In this document: one piece after another, positions 44,597-54,418 of the stretch
How the letters are laid out: every line of letters starts with the position of its first letter
Numbering within the stretch: the first letter of the stretch is position 1
Source: Bacteroides sp.
GTDB lineage: Bacteria; Bacteroidota; Bacteroidia; Bacteroidales; Bacteroidaceae
Assembly: GCA_022648295.1 (NCBI GenBank)
Contig: JALCME010000022.1
Coordinates: 34,688-98,687, forward strand
Direction: 5' to 3'
DNA: 64,000 nt
The notes under the pieces: model-generated
What the model saw: the letters and a program-made list of their open reading frames with translations, nothing else
Databases searched by the model: none
What the model was told of the DNA's origin: nothing
Translations under genes and position numbers: made by a program

Positions 44597-46912
44597 ATGA
44601 AGAGAAGTTTTCATGGCATCATACTTATTATGTTTATAGCTGCATTGGCTTCATGTTCCACTACTAAATATGTGCCAGATGACTCATATTTACTGGATGG
44701 AGTTCGCATTTATACCGATAATAAGGAAATAAAACCTTCTAGTTTATCTTTGTATATTCGTCAAAATCCAAACTCCAAATGGTTTAGCTTGATAAAGACA
44801 CAACTATATATTTATAATTGGTCTGGAAGAGATTCAACTAAATGGATAAATAGAGCATTGCGTAGGTTGGGAGATGCCCCTGTGGTATATAGTGAAGAAG
44901 AAACGGAACGTTCCCGGGAAGAAATAACAAAGGCTGTACAAAACTTGGGATATATGGGAGCTTATGTGCAATGCTTTTCGAAAAAGAATAAAAAAAAGCT
45001 GAAACTAACTTATAAAATTACTACTGGTAAGCCATATGTCATTCGCTCTATTAAATATGATATTCAAGATAATAAGATTAGAGGCTATATGCAGCTAGAC
45101 TCGGCCGAGACTTTATTAAAAAGTGGCATGTATTTTAATGTTAATGTATTGGATTATGAGCGTCAACGTGTAACTGACAACTTATTAAGAAATGGATATT
45201 ATAAATTCAATAAAGATTATATTACTTATACTGCTGATACTATACGTGGAACTTATCAAGTCGATTTAACTTTGCATTTAGCCTTATATAAGGAAAATAA
45301 TGAAGATAAGCCTAGAAACCATTCTCAATATACGATCAATAAAGTAAATTTCATAACTAATTATGATGTCTTGCAATCATCCGCTTTAAGTAGTGTGGAG
45401 ATAAATGATTCTATACACTATAGAGAATTTCCTATTTATTACAAAGGCCGATTTTACCTTCGCCCTAAGATATTGTTGAACAATTTGCGTATAATGCCGG
45501 GAACATTGTACAATGAGCAAAATGTACAACGTACTTACTCTAATTTTGGACGTTTGTCTGCCGTGAAATATACTAATATTCGCTTTTTTGAGACACAAAT
45601 AGCTGATAGTAGTAAGTTAAATGCATACGTGATGTTAACTGAGAGCAAACCTAAATCTGTATCATTCGAGCTGGAAGGTACAAACTCTTCCGGGGATTTA
45701 GGAGCTGCAGCATCGGTTGCTTTTCAGCATCGTAATATATTTAAAGGTTCAGAGACTTTTATGCTAAAGTTGCGTGGGGCTTATGAGGCAATATCTGGTT
45801 TGCAATCATCTGATTACAGCAATGAAAACTATACTGAATTAGGAGCAGAAGCAAGCATTAATTTCCCTAGATTTAAATTCCCTTTCTTATCGAATAAATT
45901 TAAGCGGAAAATTCGTGCGACAACTGAATTAAATTTGCAGTACAGCTATCAGATTCGTCCTGAGTTCTCACGTATTGTGGCTTCTACCGGATGGAGCTAT
46001 AAGTGGGGACTTCAGCATCAACGGTCGCAAAATCGCATAGATTTAATTGATATTAATTATCTATATATGCCTTCCATATCGTTGGCATTTAAAGAGAAGT
46101 ATTTAGATAATGAACAAAATTATATTTTAAAGTATAATTACGATGATCGATTAATTATTCGTTCTGGATACAGTTATACTTTTAATAGTGCAGGTCATGC
46201 TTTAGTTAACAATACTATTGTGGGAAATTCATATTCTATTCGATTTAATTTTGAGTCTGCTGGTAACTTGATGTATTTGATTTCCAGAATGACTTCCATG
46301 AAAAAAAATGAAGAGGGAGAATACACTGTGCTAGGTATACCATATGCTCAATATGTGAGAGGAGATTTTGATTATGCCAAAAACATAATGATTGATAACC
46401 GTAATGCAGTGGCTTTTCATATTGGAGGTGGCATTGCTGTCCCTTATGGAAATGCAACTGTTGTGCCTTTTGAAAAACGCTATTTTTCAGGAGGTGCAAA
46501 TAGTGTGCGTGGATGGTCTGTTCGTAGTCTTGGACCTGGGGCTTTTGCTGGTGATGGCAATTTCTTGAATCAGTCAGGAGATATTAAGCTTGATGCAAGC
46601 GTCGAATATCGAACACGATTATTTTGGAAATTCAGGGGAGCTATATTTGTTGATGCGGGTAATATCTGGACTTTGCGTAGCTATGATAGTCAACCTGGGG
46701 GACAATTTCAGATTGGACAATTTTACAAACAGATAGCAATGGCGTATGGATTAGGTTTGCGACTTGACTTAGATTTTTTTGTTCTTCGTTTTGATGGAGG
46801 AATGAAGGCTCTTAATCCTGTATATGAAAGCGGAAGTAACCGTTATCCTTTATTGCACCCTAATTTTGGACGGGACTTTGCCTTTCATTTTGCAGTAGGA
46901 TATCCATTTTAA
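44597..46912 (+). CDS. tamL: TamL-type Omp85 lipoprotein
   Basis: 771 residues. Lipoprotein signal ending LASCSTTKYVPDDSYLLDG, which combines a lipidated Cys with an Omp85 protein and is the mark of Bacteroidota TamL. POTRA-like repeats occupy about residues 30-330 (TYKITTGKPYVIRSIKYDI; MPGTLYNEQNVQRTYSNFGR). The 16-strand barrel follows, with the lid-lock-like motif YFSGGANSVRGWSVRSLGPG. TamL works with TamB in outer-membrane biogenesis. tamB is not in this window. Confidence 0.9.
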   Translation: MKRSFHGIILIMFIAALASCSTTKYVPDDSYLLDGVRIYTDNKEIKPSSLSLYIRQNPNSKWFSLIKTQLYIYNWSGRDSTKWINRALRRLGDAPVVYSEEETERSREEITKAVQNLGYMGAYVQCFSKKNKKKLKLTYKITTGKPYVIRSIKYDIQDNKIRGYMQLDSAETLLKSGMYFNVNVLDYERQRVTDNLLRNGYYKFNKDYITYTADTIRGTYQVDLTLHLALYKENNEDKPRNHSQYTINKVNFITNYDVLQSSALSSVEINDSIHYREFPIYYKGRFYLRPKILLNNLRIMPGTLYNEQNVQRTYSNFGRLSAVKYTNIRFFETQIADSSKLNAYVMLTESKPKSVSFELEGTNSSGDLGAAASVAFQHRNIFKGSETFMLKLRGAYEAISGLQSSDYSNENYTELGAEASINFPRFKFPFLSNKFKRKIRATTELNLQYSYQIRPEFSRIVASTGWSYKWGLQHQRSQNRIDLIDINYLYMPSISLAFKEKYLDNEQNYILKYNYDDRLIIRSGYSYTFNSAGHALVNNTIVGNSYSIRFNFESAGNLMYLISRMTSMKKNEEGEYTVLGIPYAQYVRGDFDYAKNIMIDNRNAVAFHIGGGIAVPYGNATVVPFEKRYFSGGANSVRGWSVRSLGPGAFAGDGNFLNQSGDIKLDASVEYRTRLFWKFRGAIFVDAGNIWTLRSYDSQPGGQFQIGQFYKQIAMAYGLGLRLDLDFFVLRFDGGMKALNPVYESGSNRYPLLHPNFGRDFAFHFAVGYPF

Positions 46913-46922
46913 AGATATAGAA

Positions 46923-46966
46923 AACTCCTCTTATTTATCTTTAAAAAGAAAAGAATAAGAGGAGTT
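46923..46966. terminator. Bidirectional terminator between tamL and the DUF3332 gene
   Basis: AACTCCTCTTATT (46923-46935) and AATAAGAGGAGTT (46954-46966) are a perfect 13-bp inverted repeat around 18 nt, between two convergent genes. Confidence 0.8.
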
Positions 46967-46984
46967 CTTATTATCTGATAAGAA

Positions 46985-47539
46985 TTAGCGTGCTGCGTAA
47001 TATGTATTGATTAAAGATGCTTGATGGGCAGCTGATACCCCGTGTGTATCTAATGTGACATTTATGGCTTCGCCATTTGGCAAAGGCATGGTTGCTGTTC
47101 CATCATTATTCATCTGCAAAAGTTCTGTACTCACACCGTTAGCAACAACGTTCCATGTGTTGAGATCTGTGTCATAGATTAGCTCCATTGATGTGTTTTC
47201 TCCTTCTTTAGTGATAGAATAGCCGTCTTTTAGAGTTTTTACTAAGTAGGTTCCATTTTCACCTTTAACGGTTCTTACGTCTCCTATGTTTGCCATTGGG
47301 TTACTTCCAGACCAAAATTCGATGGAGTTAATCACTAATGCATCAGCCAAATAACATACACCATACACGGGAATAATATTACAGGCTAAATAAACAAGTT
47401 CATTTACAAATTTATTTCCAACACTTTGATTCCATGTGGCTAATTTAGAATGCAGAGCAAAAGAACCTACACAGGAACTAAATAAAAATGCGCCACAAAT
47501 CATAACAGTTGCAGCAAGTTTCAAATTATTTTTCTTCAT
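46985..47539 (-). CDS. DUF3332 family lipoprotein-like protein
   Basis: 184 residues. N-terminal signal with Cys in GAFLFSSCVGSFALHSKLAT, then WNQSVGNKFVNELVYLACNI, a second hydrophobic stretch IIPVYGVCYLADALVINSI, and FWSGSNPM. This is the DUF3332 pattern (small envelope proteins, function unknown). Monocistronic, convergent with tamL. Confidence 0.85.
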   Translation of the reverse strand: MKKNNLKLAATVMICGAFLFSSCVGSFALHSKLATWNQSVGNKFVNELVYLACNIIPVYGVCYLADALVINSIEFWSGSNPMANIGDVRTVKGENGTYLVKTLKDGYSITKEGENTSMELIYDTDLNTWNVVANGVSTELLQMNNDGTATMPLPNGEAINVTLDTHGVSAAHQASLINTYYAAR

Positions 47540-47621
47540 AATTCCGTTTTTAGTGAAACATTGAGAATTTCTAATAGTATTTAAAACAATCTATAAGTTA
47601 TAAAGTTTATTCAAACTAAAA

Positions 47622-48425
47622 CTAGTCAAAAATAAAAATATCTGAAGGTGTATTACGCTTTAAGGTAAATAATTGTACATCTTTACCTATTTGTATCCCT
47701 TTATTCTTTAACTTCCATTCTACCGTTTTATAGGCCAATTCCGGATGATTATTATCTTTGCTCAAATGGCATAACCAGATGTATTTTAAATGTTCCGTAA
47801 TATTTTCTGCAAGGAAATCGGCAGTATCAAGATTGCTCATATGTCCTGTACGACTTGAAATACGCTCTTTCAAGTATTGAGGATATGTTCCCATACGCAA
47901 CATTTCATCATCATAGTTTGCTTCCAATATCAAGTAATTCGCTTTGCATATGTATTTGGCTGCAGTAGGAGTTATCTCTCCTAAATCTGTGAGAAAAGAA
48001 AAAACTTTTCCGTCGATTTCAATGCAATATCCCACGTTATCAGTACCATCATGGGGCACTTCAAACGATTCAATTTGAAAATCTTCCAGTTGCATAGGAT
48101 GATACTTTTCCAGATAGCGTACTGAATCATGGAGCTTTTCTGTCATGCAGTAGCTTTTATTAATCCCTTCATGTATCAGTGAAGTCGTATAAATGGGAAT
48201 ATTTAGTTTCTCACCAAGTCCTCCAACGGCTTTAATATGATCGGCATGGTCATGAGTTATAAAAACAGCACGTATAGATTCCATTCCAACTCCTGAATCT
48301 CGCAATATTTTTTTTATTGTGCGGGCTGCAATGCCTGCATCTATTAATATACCGTATGTATCAGTTCCTATATAATAACAGTTGCCACTGCTTCCACTCG
48401 CAAGGCTTATAAATTTAACTCTCAT
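47622..48425 (-). CDS. MBL-fold metallo-hydrolase (YycJ/WalJ-like)
   Basis: 267 residues from the ATG at 48425 (MRVKFISLASGSSGNCYYIG). A longer frame to 48470 begins within the -7 box and is rejected. The metallo-beta-lactamase motif FITHDHADHIKAVGGLGEKL supplies the HxHxDH ligands, with later His in FEVPHDGTDNVGY and LSKDNNHPELAYK. It resembles the YycJ group, implicated in DNA or RNA end processing. The exact role here is unknown. Confidence 0.9.
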   Translation of the reverse strand: MRVKFISLASGSSGNCYYIGTDTYGILIDAGIAARTIKKILRDSGVGMESIRAVFITHDHADHIKAVGGLGEKLNIPIYTTSLIHEGINKSYCMTEKLHDSVRYLEKYHPMQLEDFQIESFEVPHDGTDNVGYCIEIDGKVFSFLTDLGEITPTAAKYICKANYLILEANYDDEMLRMGTYPQYLKERISSRTGHMSNLDTADFLAENITEHLKYIWLCHLSKDNNHPELAYKTVEWKLKNKGIQIGKDVQLFTLKRNTPSDIFIFD

Positions 48426-48443
48426 TTTTTTTATATTAATAAT

Positions 48444-48475
48444 CGTCACATTTGAACGATGTGACGGCAAATATA
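48444..48475 (-). promoter_or_regulatory. Promoter of the metallo-hydrolase gene with a hairpin at its transcript start
   Basis: Minus strand TATATTTG (48475-48468) is an exact -7. The perfect inverted repeat CGTCACAT (48444-48451) / ATGTGACG (48459-48466) begins right where transcription should start, so the mRNA would open with an 8-bp stem, or the repeat is an operator. Confidence 0.5.
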
Positions 48476-48524
48476 CATAAAAAAAAAAATTGGAGGTGCT
48501 TAGCCAGTCCTTTTATTATACTAA

Positions 48525-48559
48525 AAAAGGAACGGATATGCATTATATCCGCCCCTTTT
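48525..48559 (-). terminator. Terminator of uxaC
   Basis: Read on the minus strand: AAAAGG-gg-CGGATAT (48559-48545) pairs with ATATCCG-tt-CCTTTT (48539-48525), with a 2x2 internal mismatch, followed by a T-run. It lies 36 bp after the uxaC stop. Confidence 0.8.
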
Positions 48560-48594
48560 AATTGTATCTTCTTGGAATAGAAGAATATTACAGA

Positions 48595-50001
48595 TTAAAA
48601 TTGAAAATAATTTTTAGCGTTGTTATAACTAATATCTTCAACCATTTGATTTAGGCGTCCTATTTCGGATGCTGGTATTTCACCGTTCTCAACATCATTA
48701 CCCAAAAGATTACATAATGTGCGACGGAAATATTCGTGACGTGGATAGGATAGGAATGAACGTGAATCAGTTAACATACCTACAAAACGGCTTAATAATC
48801 CCAATAATGAAAGTGCATTCATTTGCTTTTCCATTCCATTTTTTTGGTCAAGAAACCACCAACCGGAACCAAATTGGATTTTACCAGGTGTTGTCCCATC
48901 TTGGAAATTGCCGAGCATTGTGGCAATTACTTCGTTTGCCGACGGATTTAAATTGTACAGAATGGTTTTTGTTAATTTCCCCTCTGAATTTAAACGATCG
49001 AGGAATCTAGCCATGGCCTTGGCTGTGGTAAATTCTCCAATAGAATCAAAACCTGTATCTGGACCTAGCAATTCGAACATTTTGGTGTTATTGTTACGAA
49101 TAGCACCGTAATGATACTGTTGAGCCCAACCTTTTTCCCAGTCCATTTCTGCAAAGATTACTAACATAGCAGACTTGAATTTTAGGATTTCTTCTTTTTT
49201 TAATTCTGTACCACCGTATACTTTGTTGAAAATTGCTTTTATTTCAGTTTCGGTATAGTCTTCTGCATAGAATTCCTCAATTCCATGATCGGATAATTTA
49301 CATCCTTGTTCGGCAAAGAAGTCATGGCGTTTACGCAAAGCTTCTATCATATCTTCAAAGCTAGAGATAGTAACACCACTCGCCTCTGCTAGTTTTTCAA
49401 TGTATGCGCGAAAATCTGTTGGTACTTCTACCGCCATTGCTTTATCGGGACGCCAAGCTGGTAGCATTTTAATTTCAAAACCACTTTTGCGGGTTTTTAT
49501 ATGATACTCTAAAGAATCTATAGGATCGTCAGTGGTACAAACTACTTCTACATGATACCGACGCATCATGCCGCGTGCTGAATATTCTGGCTGTTTTAAT
49601 TTATCGTTGCATTCTTCGTAGATTTCGCGTGCTGTTTTAGGATTCAAAATTTTGTCTATACCAAATGCTGTCTTTAGTTCCAAATGAGTCCAATGGTAGA
49701 GGGGATTACGAAAAGTATATGGGACAGTTTCTGCCCATTTCTCGAATTTTTCCCAATCTGTAGTATCTTTACCCGTACAAAAGCGTTCATCGATACCATT
49801 TGTACGCATTGCACGCCATTTATAATGGTCTCCGCCTAACCATATTTCTGTTAATGATTTGAATTGGTAGTCGTCTGCTACCATTTTAGGAATTAAGTGA
49901 CAGTGATAATCAATGATTGGCATCTTAGCTGCATGCTTGTGGTACAACTTCTGTGCAGTTTCTGTTTGCAACAAAAAGTTTTCATCCATAAATTTTTTCA
50001 T
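48595..50001 (-). CDS. uxaC: Uronate isomerase
   Basis: 468 residues, same length and co-linear with E. coli UxaC. DYHCHLIPKMVADDYQFKSL, LGGDHYKWRAMRTNG and PLYHWTHLELKTAFGI are family signatures, and HCH provides the metal site. It isomerises glucuronate to fructuronate and galacturonate to tagaturonate. Divergent from a LacI regulator and uxaB. The three form the upper hexuronate pathway, and the LacI protein is the likely regulator. Confidence 0.97.
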   Translation of the reverse strand: MKKFMDENFLLQTETAQKLYHKHAAKMPIIDYHCHLIPKMVADDYQFKSLTEIWLGGDHYKWRAMRTNGIDERFCTGKDTTDWEKFEKWAETVPYTFRNPLYHWTHLELKTAFGIDKILNPKTAREIYEECNDKLKQPEYSARGMMRRYHVEVVCTTDDPIDSLEYHIKTRKSGFEIKMLPAWRPDKAMAVEVPTDFRAYIEKLAEASGVTISSFEDMIEALRKRHDFFAEQGCKLSDHGIEEFYAEDYTETEIKAIFNKVYGGTELKKEEILKFKSAMLVIFAEMDWEKGWAQQYHYGAIRNNNTKMFELLGPDTGFDSIGEFTTAKAMARFLDRLNSEGKLTKTILYNLNPSANEVIATMLGNFQDGTTPGKIQFGSGWWFLDQKNGMEKQMNALSLLGLLSRFVGMLTDSRSFLSYPRHEYFRRTLCNLLGNDVENGEIPASEIGRLNQMVEDISYNNAKNYFQF

Positions 50002-50117
50002 TCTATTGTGTTTTTAGTATATAAAAATATTACTATTCGATTGTATACCTATATAGTATTGATTTTAAAGCTTATAGGTAATTTGTTGTTTTTAATTTTA
50101 TTAACCGTTATCGAACA

Positions 50118-50219
50118 CAAAAATAGATAATTTACTTGGAGAAACAAAATAATTCGTATCTTTGCAGAAGAATATTTATAATATTTAAGTTTTTTGATAA
50201 TGGACCTTTAGTAACTTTG
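50118..50219. promoter_or_regulatory. Divergent promoters of uxaC (-) and lacI-uxaB (+)
   Basis: Minus strand TATTTTTG (50125-50118) serves uxaC. Plus strand: TATCTTTG (50157-50164) with -33 TTG at 50136-50138 (18-bp spacer), plus a second -7-like TAACTTTG (50212-50219) only 10 bp before the ATG. TAACCGTTA at 50102-50110 is a short near-palindrome and a weak LacI-operator candidate. Confidence 0.5.
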
Positions 50220-50229
50220 TGTAGCAAAT

Positions 50230-51297
50230 ATGTCTATGGAAAACAAAAATTACACCATTAAGGATATTGCCCGTATGGCGGGTGTTTCTGCAGGAACAGT
50301 GGATCGAGTTTTACACAATCGTGGGGATGTGTCACTTTCAAGTAAGGAGAAGGTTCAAAATGTACTTGATAAGATAGACTATCATCCTAATATGTTTGCT
50401 ATCGGTTTAGCTGCAAAAAAAAAATATCATATTCTTTGTATTATACCTTATTATATAGAACAAGATTATTGGCATTCTGTAGCTCAAGGTATTAATCGTG
50501 CTTCAGAAGAACTTAGTCCTTTCAATGTTAGTATAAATTATTCATTCTATCGTCATGCTGACAACGGTTCATATGAAGAAGCCTGTATGGCTCCATATCG
50601 AGAGGTTCCTGATGCTGTATTGATAGCTCCTAATTTTCGTGAAGAAACGGTTAAGTTAACTAGTTATTTGGAAAAAAATCATATACCGTATGTGTTTATT
50701 GATTTTAATATAGAGCATACGCATGCATTATGCTACATTGGGCAAGATTCTATGGCGAGCGGATACCTTGCTGCTAAGATTTTAATGAGGAACTATGAGA
50801 GTGGGCAAGAATTAGTTTTATTTCTTAATAATGAGAAAGATAATCCTGCTGAAATACAAATGCAGCGTCGTTTAGATGGCTTTATGAAGTTTATTACTAA
50901 AAATTATACATATCTAAATATTCATGACATTTTATTAAATAAAGAAGACGATGCAGCTAATCGTCAGTTATTAGATGAGTTTTTTAATAAACATCCACGT
51001 GCAGAGTTAGGGATTGTTTTTAATTCACGAGTATATCAGGTTGCCAGTTATTTACAAGAAACAGGTCATTTCCTGAAGGGACTGATGGGATATGATCTTT
51101 TGCAAAAGAATGTTGATTTTTTAAGATCAGGTGAAGTTAATTATCTTATTGGACAACGCCCCGAATTACAAGGTTACTATGGAGTTAAGGCATTATGTAT
51201 CCATGTGGTTTTTAAAAAACCTGTAGCTCCGGTTAAATACATGCCTATTGATGTATTAATGAAAGAGAATATTGATTTCTATTTTGAGTTTGAATAA
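50230..51297 (+). CDS. LacI family transcriptional regulator (hexuronate genes)
   Basis: 355 residues. N-terminal LacI headpiece (YTIKDIARMAGVSAGTVDRVLH, HTH about residues 8-28) and hinge (YHPNMFAIGLAAKK), then a sugar-binding periplasmic-protein-like domain (IIPYYIEQDYWHSVAQGINR; YIGQDSMASGYLAAKIL). The ligand is probably a hexuronate or pathway intermediate. It precedes uxaB by 38 bp and is divergent from uxaC. Confidence 0.93.
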   Translation: MSMENKNYTIKDIARMAGVSAGTVDRVLHNRGDVSLSSKEKVQNVLDKIDYHPNMFAIGLAAKKKYHILCIIPYYIEQDYWHSVAQGINRASEELSPFNVSINYSFYRHADNGSYEEACMAPYREVPDAVLIAPNFREETVKLTSYLEKNHIPYVFIDFNIEHTHALCYIGQDSMASGYLAAKILMRNYESGQELVLFLNNEKDNPAEIQMQRRLDGFMKFITKNYTYLNIHDILLNKEDDAANRQLLDEFFNKHPRAELGIVFNSRVYQVASYLQETGHFLKGLMGYDLLQKNVDFLRSGEVNYLIGQRPELQGYYGVKALCIHVVFKKPVAPVKYMPIDVLMKENIDFYFEFE

Positions 51298-51335
51298 GCA
51301 ATATTAAAAATATATATTTACTTAAAAAATAAAAG

Positions 51336-52775
51336 ATGAAAGCATTAAACAAGCAAAACGCTCCGAAAGTACAACGTCCGGAACGCATTATTCAGTTCGG
51401 TGAAGGTAATTTTTTACGTGCATTTGTTGACTGGATTATTTATAACATGAACCAAAAAGCTGATTTTAATAGTAGTGTTGTCGTCGTTCAACCTATAGAA
51501 AAAGGCATGATAGACATGTTGAATGCACAAGATGATCTTTATCATGTTAACCTTCAAGGGCTAGATGATGGTAAGGCCGTAAACAGTTTGACTATGATTG
51601 ACGTTATTAGTCGTGCATTGAATCCATATACTCATAATGATGAATTCATGAAATTAGCGGAGCAGCCAGAGATGCGATTTGTTATTTCCAATACAACGGA
51701 AGCTGGCATTGCTTTTGATTCTTCATGCAAGTTGAATGATGCTCCTGCATCATCTTATCCTGGAAAATTAACCCAACTTCTTTATCATCGTTTTAAAACA
51801 TTCAAGGGTGATAAGACAAAAGGCTTGATTATTTTTCCTTGTGAACTGATATTCCTAAATGGGCATAAATTAAAAGAAACTATATATCAATATATTGAAT
51901 TATGGCAATTAGGGAATGATTTTAAGACTTGGTTTGAGGAAGCTTGCGGCGTTTATGCTACACTGGTGGATCGTATTGTTCCGGGATTTCCACGTAAAGA
52001 TATTGCTGTTATTAAGGATAAATTGCAGTATGATGACAATATGGTAGTGCAGGCTGAGATTTTCCATTTGTGGGTAATTGAAGCTCCTCAGAAGGTTGCC
52101 AAAGAGTTCCCAGCTGATCAAGCGGGCTTGAATGTTTTATTTGTGCCTTCGGAGGAACCGTACCATGAACGGAAAGTAACTCTTCTAAATGGGCCTCACA
52201 CGGTTCTTTCGCCAGTCGCTTATTTATCAGGTGTTAATATTGTGCGTGATGCTTGTCAGCATCCTATAATTGGCAAGTATATCCATAAAGTCATGTTTGA
52301 TGAATTGATGGAAACGCTGAACTTACCTAAAGAAGAGTTACAGAAATTTGCTAAAGATGTATTAGATCGATTTAATAATCCGTTTGTGGATCATGCTGTA
52401 ACCAGTATTATGTTGAATTCATTTCCTAAATATGAAACTCGTGATTTACCGGGCTTAAAGACGTACTTAAAACGTAAAGGAGAACTTCCTAAAGGTCTTG
52501 TACTTGGATTAGCCGCTATTATTACATACTACAAGGGAGGGGTTCGTGAAGATGGTGCTGAAATAATTCCGAATGATGCTCCTGAAATTATGAAACTGTT
52601 AAAAGACTTATGGGCTACAGAAGATACACAGAAAGTAACTGAAGGTGTTTTAGCGGCTACATTTATTTGGGGTGAAGATTTGAACTCTATTTCGGGGCTG
52701 GCTGCTGCCGTAAAAGCAGATCTGGATTCTATTCAGAAAAAAGGAATGCTGGAAACTGTTAAAGGAATTCTTTAA
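51336..52775 (+). CDS. uxaB: Tagaturonate reductase (altronate oxidoreductase)
   Basis: 479 residues, co-linear with E. coli UxaB and clear from RPERIIQFGEGNFLRAFVDW and FVISNTTEAGIAFDS near the start. Mannitol-dehydrogenase superfamily. It reduces tagaturonate to altronate with NADH. The catalytic Lys/Asn/His region is in KVTLLNGPHTVLSPVAYLSG. Downstream dehydratase and aldolase genes (uxaA, kdgK, kdgA) are not in the window, so the pathway must be completed elsewhere. Confidence 0.96.
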   Translation: MKALNKQNAPKVQRPERIIQFGEGNFLRAFVDWIIYNMNQKADFNSSVVVVQPIEKGMIDMLNAQDDLYHVNLQGLDDGKAVNSLTMIDVISRALNPYTHNDEFMKLAEQPEMRFVISNTTEAGIAFDSSCKLNDAPASSYPGKLTQLLYHRFKTFKGDKTKGLIIFPCELIFLNGHKLKETIYQYIELWQLGNDFKTWFEEACGVYATLVDRIVPGFPRKDIAVIKDKLQYDDNMVVQAEIFHLWVIEAPQKVAKEFPADQAGLNVLFVPSEEPYHERKVTLLNGPHTVLSPVAYLSGVNIVRDACQHPIIGKYIHKVMFDELMETLNLPKEELQKFAKDVLDRFNNPFVDHAVTSIMLNSFPKYETRDLPGLKTYLKRKGELPKGLVLGLAAIITYYKGGVREDGAEIIPNDAPEIMKLLKDLWATEDTQKVTEGVLAATFIWGEDLNSISGLAAAVKADLDSIQKKGMLETVKGIL

Positions 52776-52794
52776 TCATCATATTTATATTAGT

Positions 52795-52824
52795 AATAGG
52801 GCGGAACAAAAGTTTTGCCCTATT
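52795..52824. terminator. Bidirectional terminator between uxaB and the beta-barrel gene
   Basis: AATAGGGC (52795-52802) pairs with GCCCTATT (52817-52824), with an inner AAC/GTT pair, followed by TTATTT. It overlaps the region just before the convergent gene's stop. Confidence 0.8.
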
Positions 52825-53460
52825 TTATTTCCCAAATTGTAAGGCAATTCCTAAGGAAACGTATGTAAGATTATTATCAAAAATAGTCTGATATTCATCT
52901 GGATTATCTCTGGCAAATTTGGGTGTATAATTTGAATTGAAATGCCAATCAGCGAACAAAAATTCTGCTTTAAGTTGCATTCCAATCATTTTAGTAATAG
53001 CAAAATCATAGCCAAATGCCCACGAAATGCAGAAATACCCTTTACTGAATGTACTGCCTGAGCTATAGAAATTGGTATTGCGAAGTTTATCGCTGTAAAA
53101 CAGGCATCCTGCGCCAATGCTACTCCAGACCGCATTTGTGTTTTCATCCATAAGATAACGGAATGTAAAGGTGGGAGCAATGAAATGATTTTTCATTTCA
53201 TTGCCATTTCTGGAACTTGAAATGTATTCATAGGTAGCTCCAAATGCTATGGCAGGGGAAAGATAGTGTCTGTAACTACTTTCTATAAAATAAGAAAGAG
53301 GTTTATTTGTAATATCCATATAATTTCCCTTTCCTTCTGATAGACTAAAAAGAAGGCCGCCACATATCGTGAAACTATTTTGTGTAGGCAATTTTTGTCC
53401 CTTAATTGGAATAGTAATTGCTAATAGGATGGACAGACTGATAATCCATTTCGTTTTCAT
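52825..53460 (-). CDS. Outer-membrane beta-barrel protein
   Basis: 211 residues. Signal peptide about 1-21 (LAITIPIKGQ). The rest alternates hydrophobic and polar residues, as in an eight- to ten-strand barrel, with aromatic ends (HYLSPAIAFGATYEYI; FTFRYLMDENTNAVWSSIGA) and ending LTYVSLGIALQFGK. It resembles porin-like or OmpA-barrel-like proteins; the function is unknown. Minus-strand TAACTTTG at 53490-53483 is its likely -7 box. Confidence 0.82.
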   Translation of the reverse strand: MKTKWIISLSILLAITIPIKGQKLPTQNSFTICGGLLFSLSEGKGNYMDITNKPLSYFIESSYRHYLSPAIAFGATYEYISSSRNGNEMKNHFIAPTFTFRYLMDENTNAVWSSIGAGCLFYSDKLRNTNFYSSGSTFSKGYFCISWAFGYDFAITKMIGMQLKAEFLFADWHFNSNYTPKFARDNPDEYQTIFDNNLTYVSLGIALQFGK

Positions 53461-53482
53461 TATAAAATTGAATTAGTGTGGG

Positions 53483-53490
53483 CAAAGTTA
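53483..53490 (-). promoter_or_regulatory. -7 box of the beta-barrel gene
   Basis: Minus-strand TAACTTTG, an exact TAnnTTTG match, 22 bp before the ATG. TTTG at 53510-53507 is a possible -33 with a short 16-bp spacer. Confidence 0.5.
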
Positions 53491-53578
53491 AACTAATTGA
53501 TTTGAGCAAACAATACATAAAATAATAATGTTTTCTACTCGATAGAGAATATCAATTGTAAATGAATTATAAAAGGCT

Positions 53579-54415
53579 ATGAATTTAAATAATGTAATTA
53601 GTGATTTTTCTGAAACACCAATGATGCCTGCCCTCTTTGTCGGACATGGAAGTCCGATGAATGGATTAGAAAAGAATGAATTTAATAGAGAATGGACACT
53701 GATAGGTAATTTGTTACCAATTCCTCGTGCTATTATTTGTATTTCTGCCCATTGGGAAACCCGAGGAAGTTATATTACAATCAATGAACAGCCGAAAACA
53801 ATTCATGATTTTTATGGATTTCCCCGAGAATTGTATGAACAACAGTATCCGGCTCCTGGTGCTCCAAACTTAGCAAGTGAAATTATTGGCCAAATTAATC
53901 AACCGCAAATAGAAATGGATGCTGAATGGGGATTGGACCATGGGACATGGAGTGTTCTGCGATACCTTTATCCGTTTGCTAATGTACCTGTTATACAACT
54001 CAGTATTGATCATTATAAAGATGCAAAATGGCATTATGAACTAGGAAAACAATTAGCTTTCCTTCGTAAAAGGGGCGTACTGATTATAGGAAGTGGAAAT
54101 ATGATACATAACCTGCGTATGATGCAGATCCGACAAAGCGATATCAATGCTCAATATGGCTATAGTTGGGCAATTGAACTAAATGAAATATTCAAAAACA
54201 GGATAGAAGAAAGAAACGATAAACCATTAATTGATTATACTTCCCTCCATAAAGAAATACGTTATGCTATTCCAACTGCAGAACATTATATACCCTTACT
54301 TTACATTATAGGAATCAGATCACCGAAGGATCAAATTAGGATTTTCAATGATAAGGTAATTGCCGGATCGTTGAGTATGACTTCTATATTGTTACAGCCT
54401 AGAAATGATAAATAA
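53579..54415 (+). CDS. ygiD: 4,5-DOPA dioxygenase extradiol-type protein
   Basis: 278 residues. LigB/YgiD family of class III extradiol dioxygenases: MPALFVGHGSPMNGLEKNEF, ICISAHWETRGSYIT, HDFYGFPRELYEQQYPAPGA, DHGTWSVLRYLYP and IIGSGNMIHNLR supply the conserved His metal ligands. E. coli YgiD can open L-DOPA; the natural substrate in gut Bacteroidales is unknown. 3 bp separate it from the unknown gene downstream. Confidence 0.93.
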   Translation: MNLNNVISDFSETPMMPALFVGHGSPMNGLEKNEFNREWTLIGNLLPIPRAIICISAHWETRGSYITINEQPKTIHDFYGFPRELYEQQYPAPGAPNLASEIIGQINQPQIEMDAEWGLDHGTWSVLRYLYPFANVPVIQLSIDHYKDAKWHYELGKQLAFLRKRGVLIIGSGNMIHNLRMMQIRQSDINAQYGYSWAIELNEIFKNRIEERNDKPLIDYTSLHKEIRYAIPTAEHYIPLLYIIGIRSPKDQIRIFNDKVIAGSLSMTSILLQPRNDK

Positions 54416-54418
54416 GAA

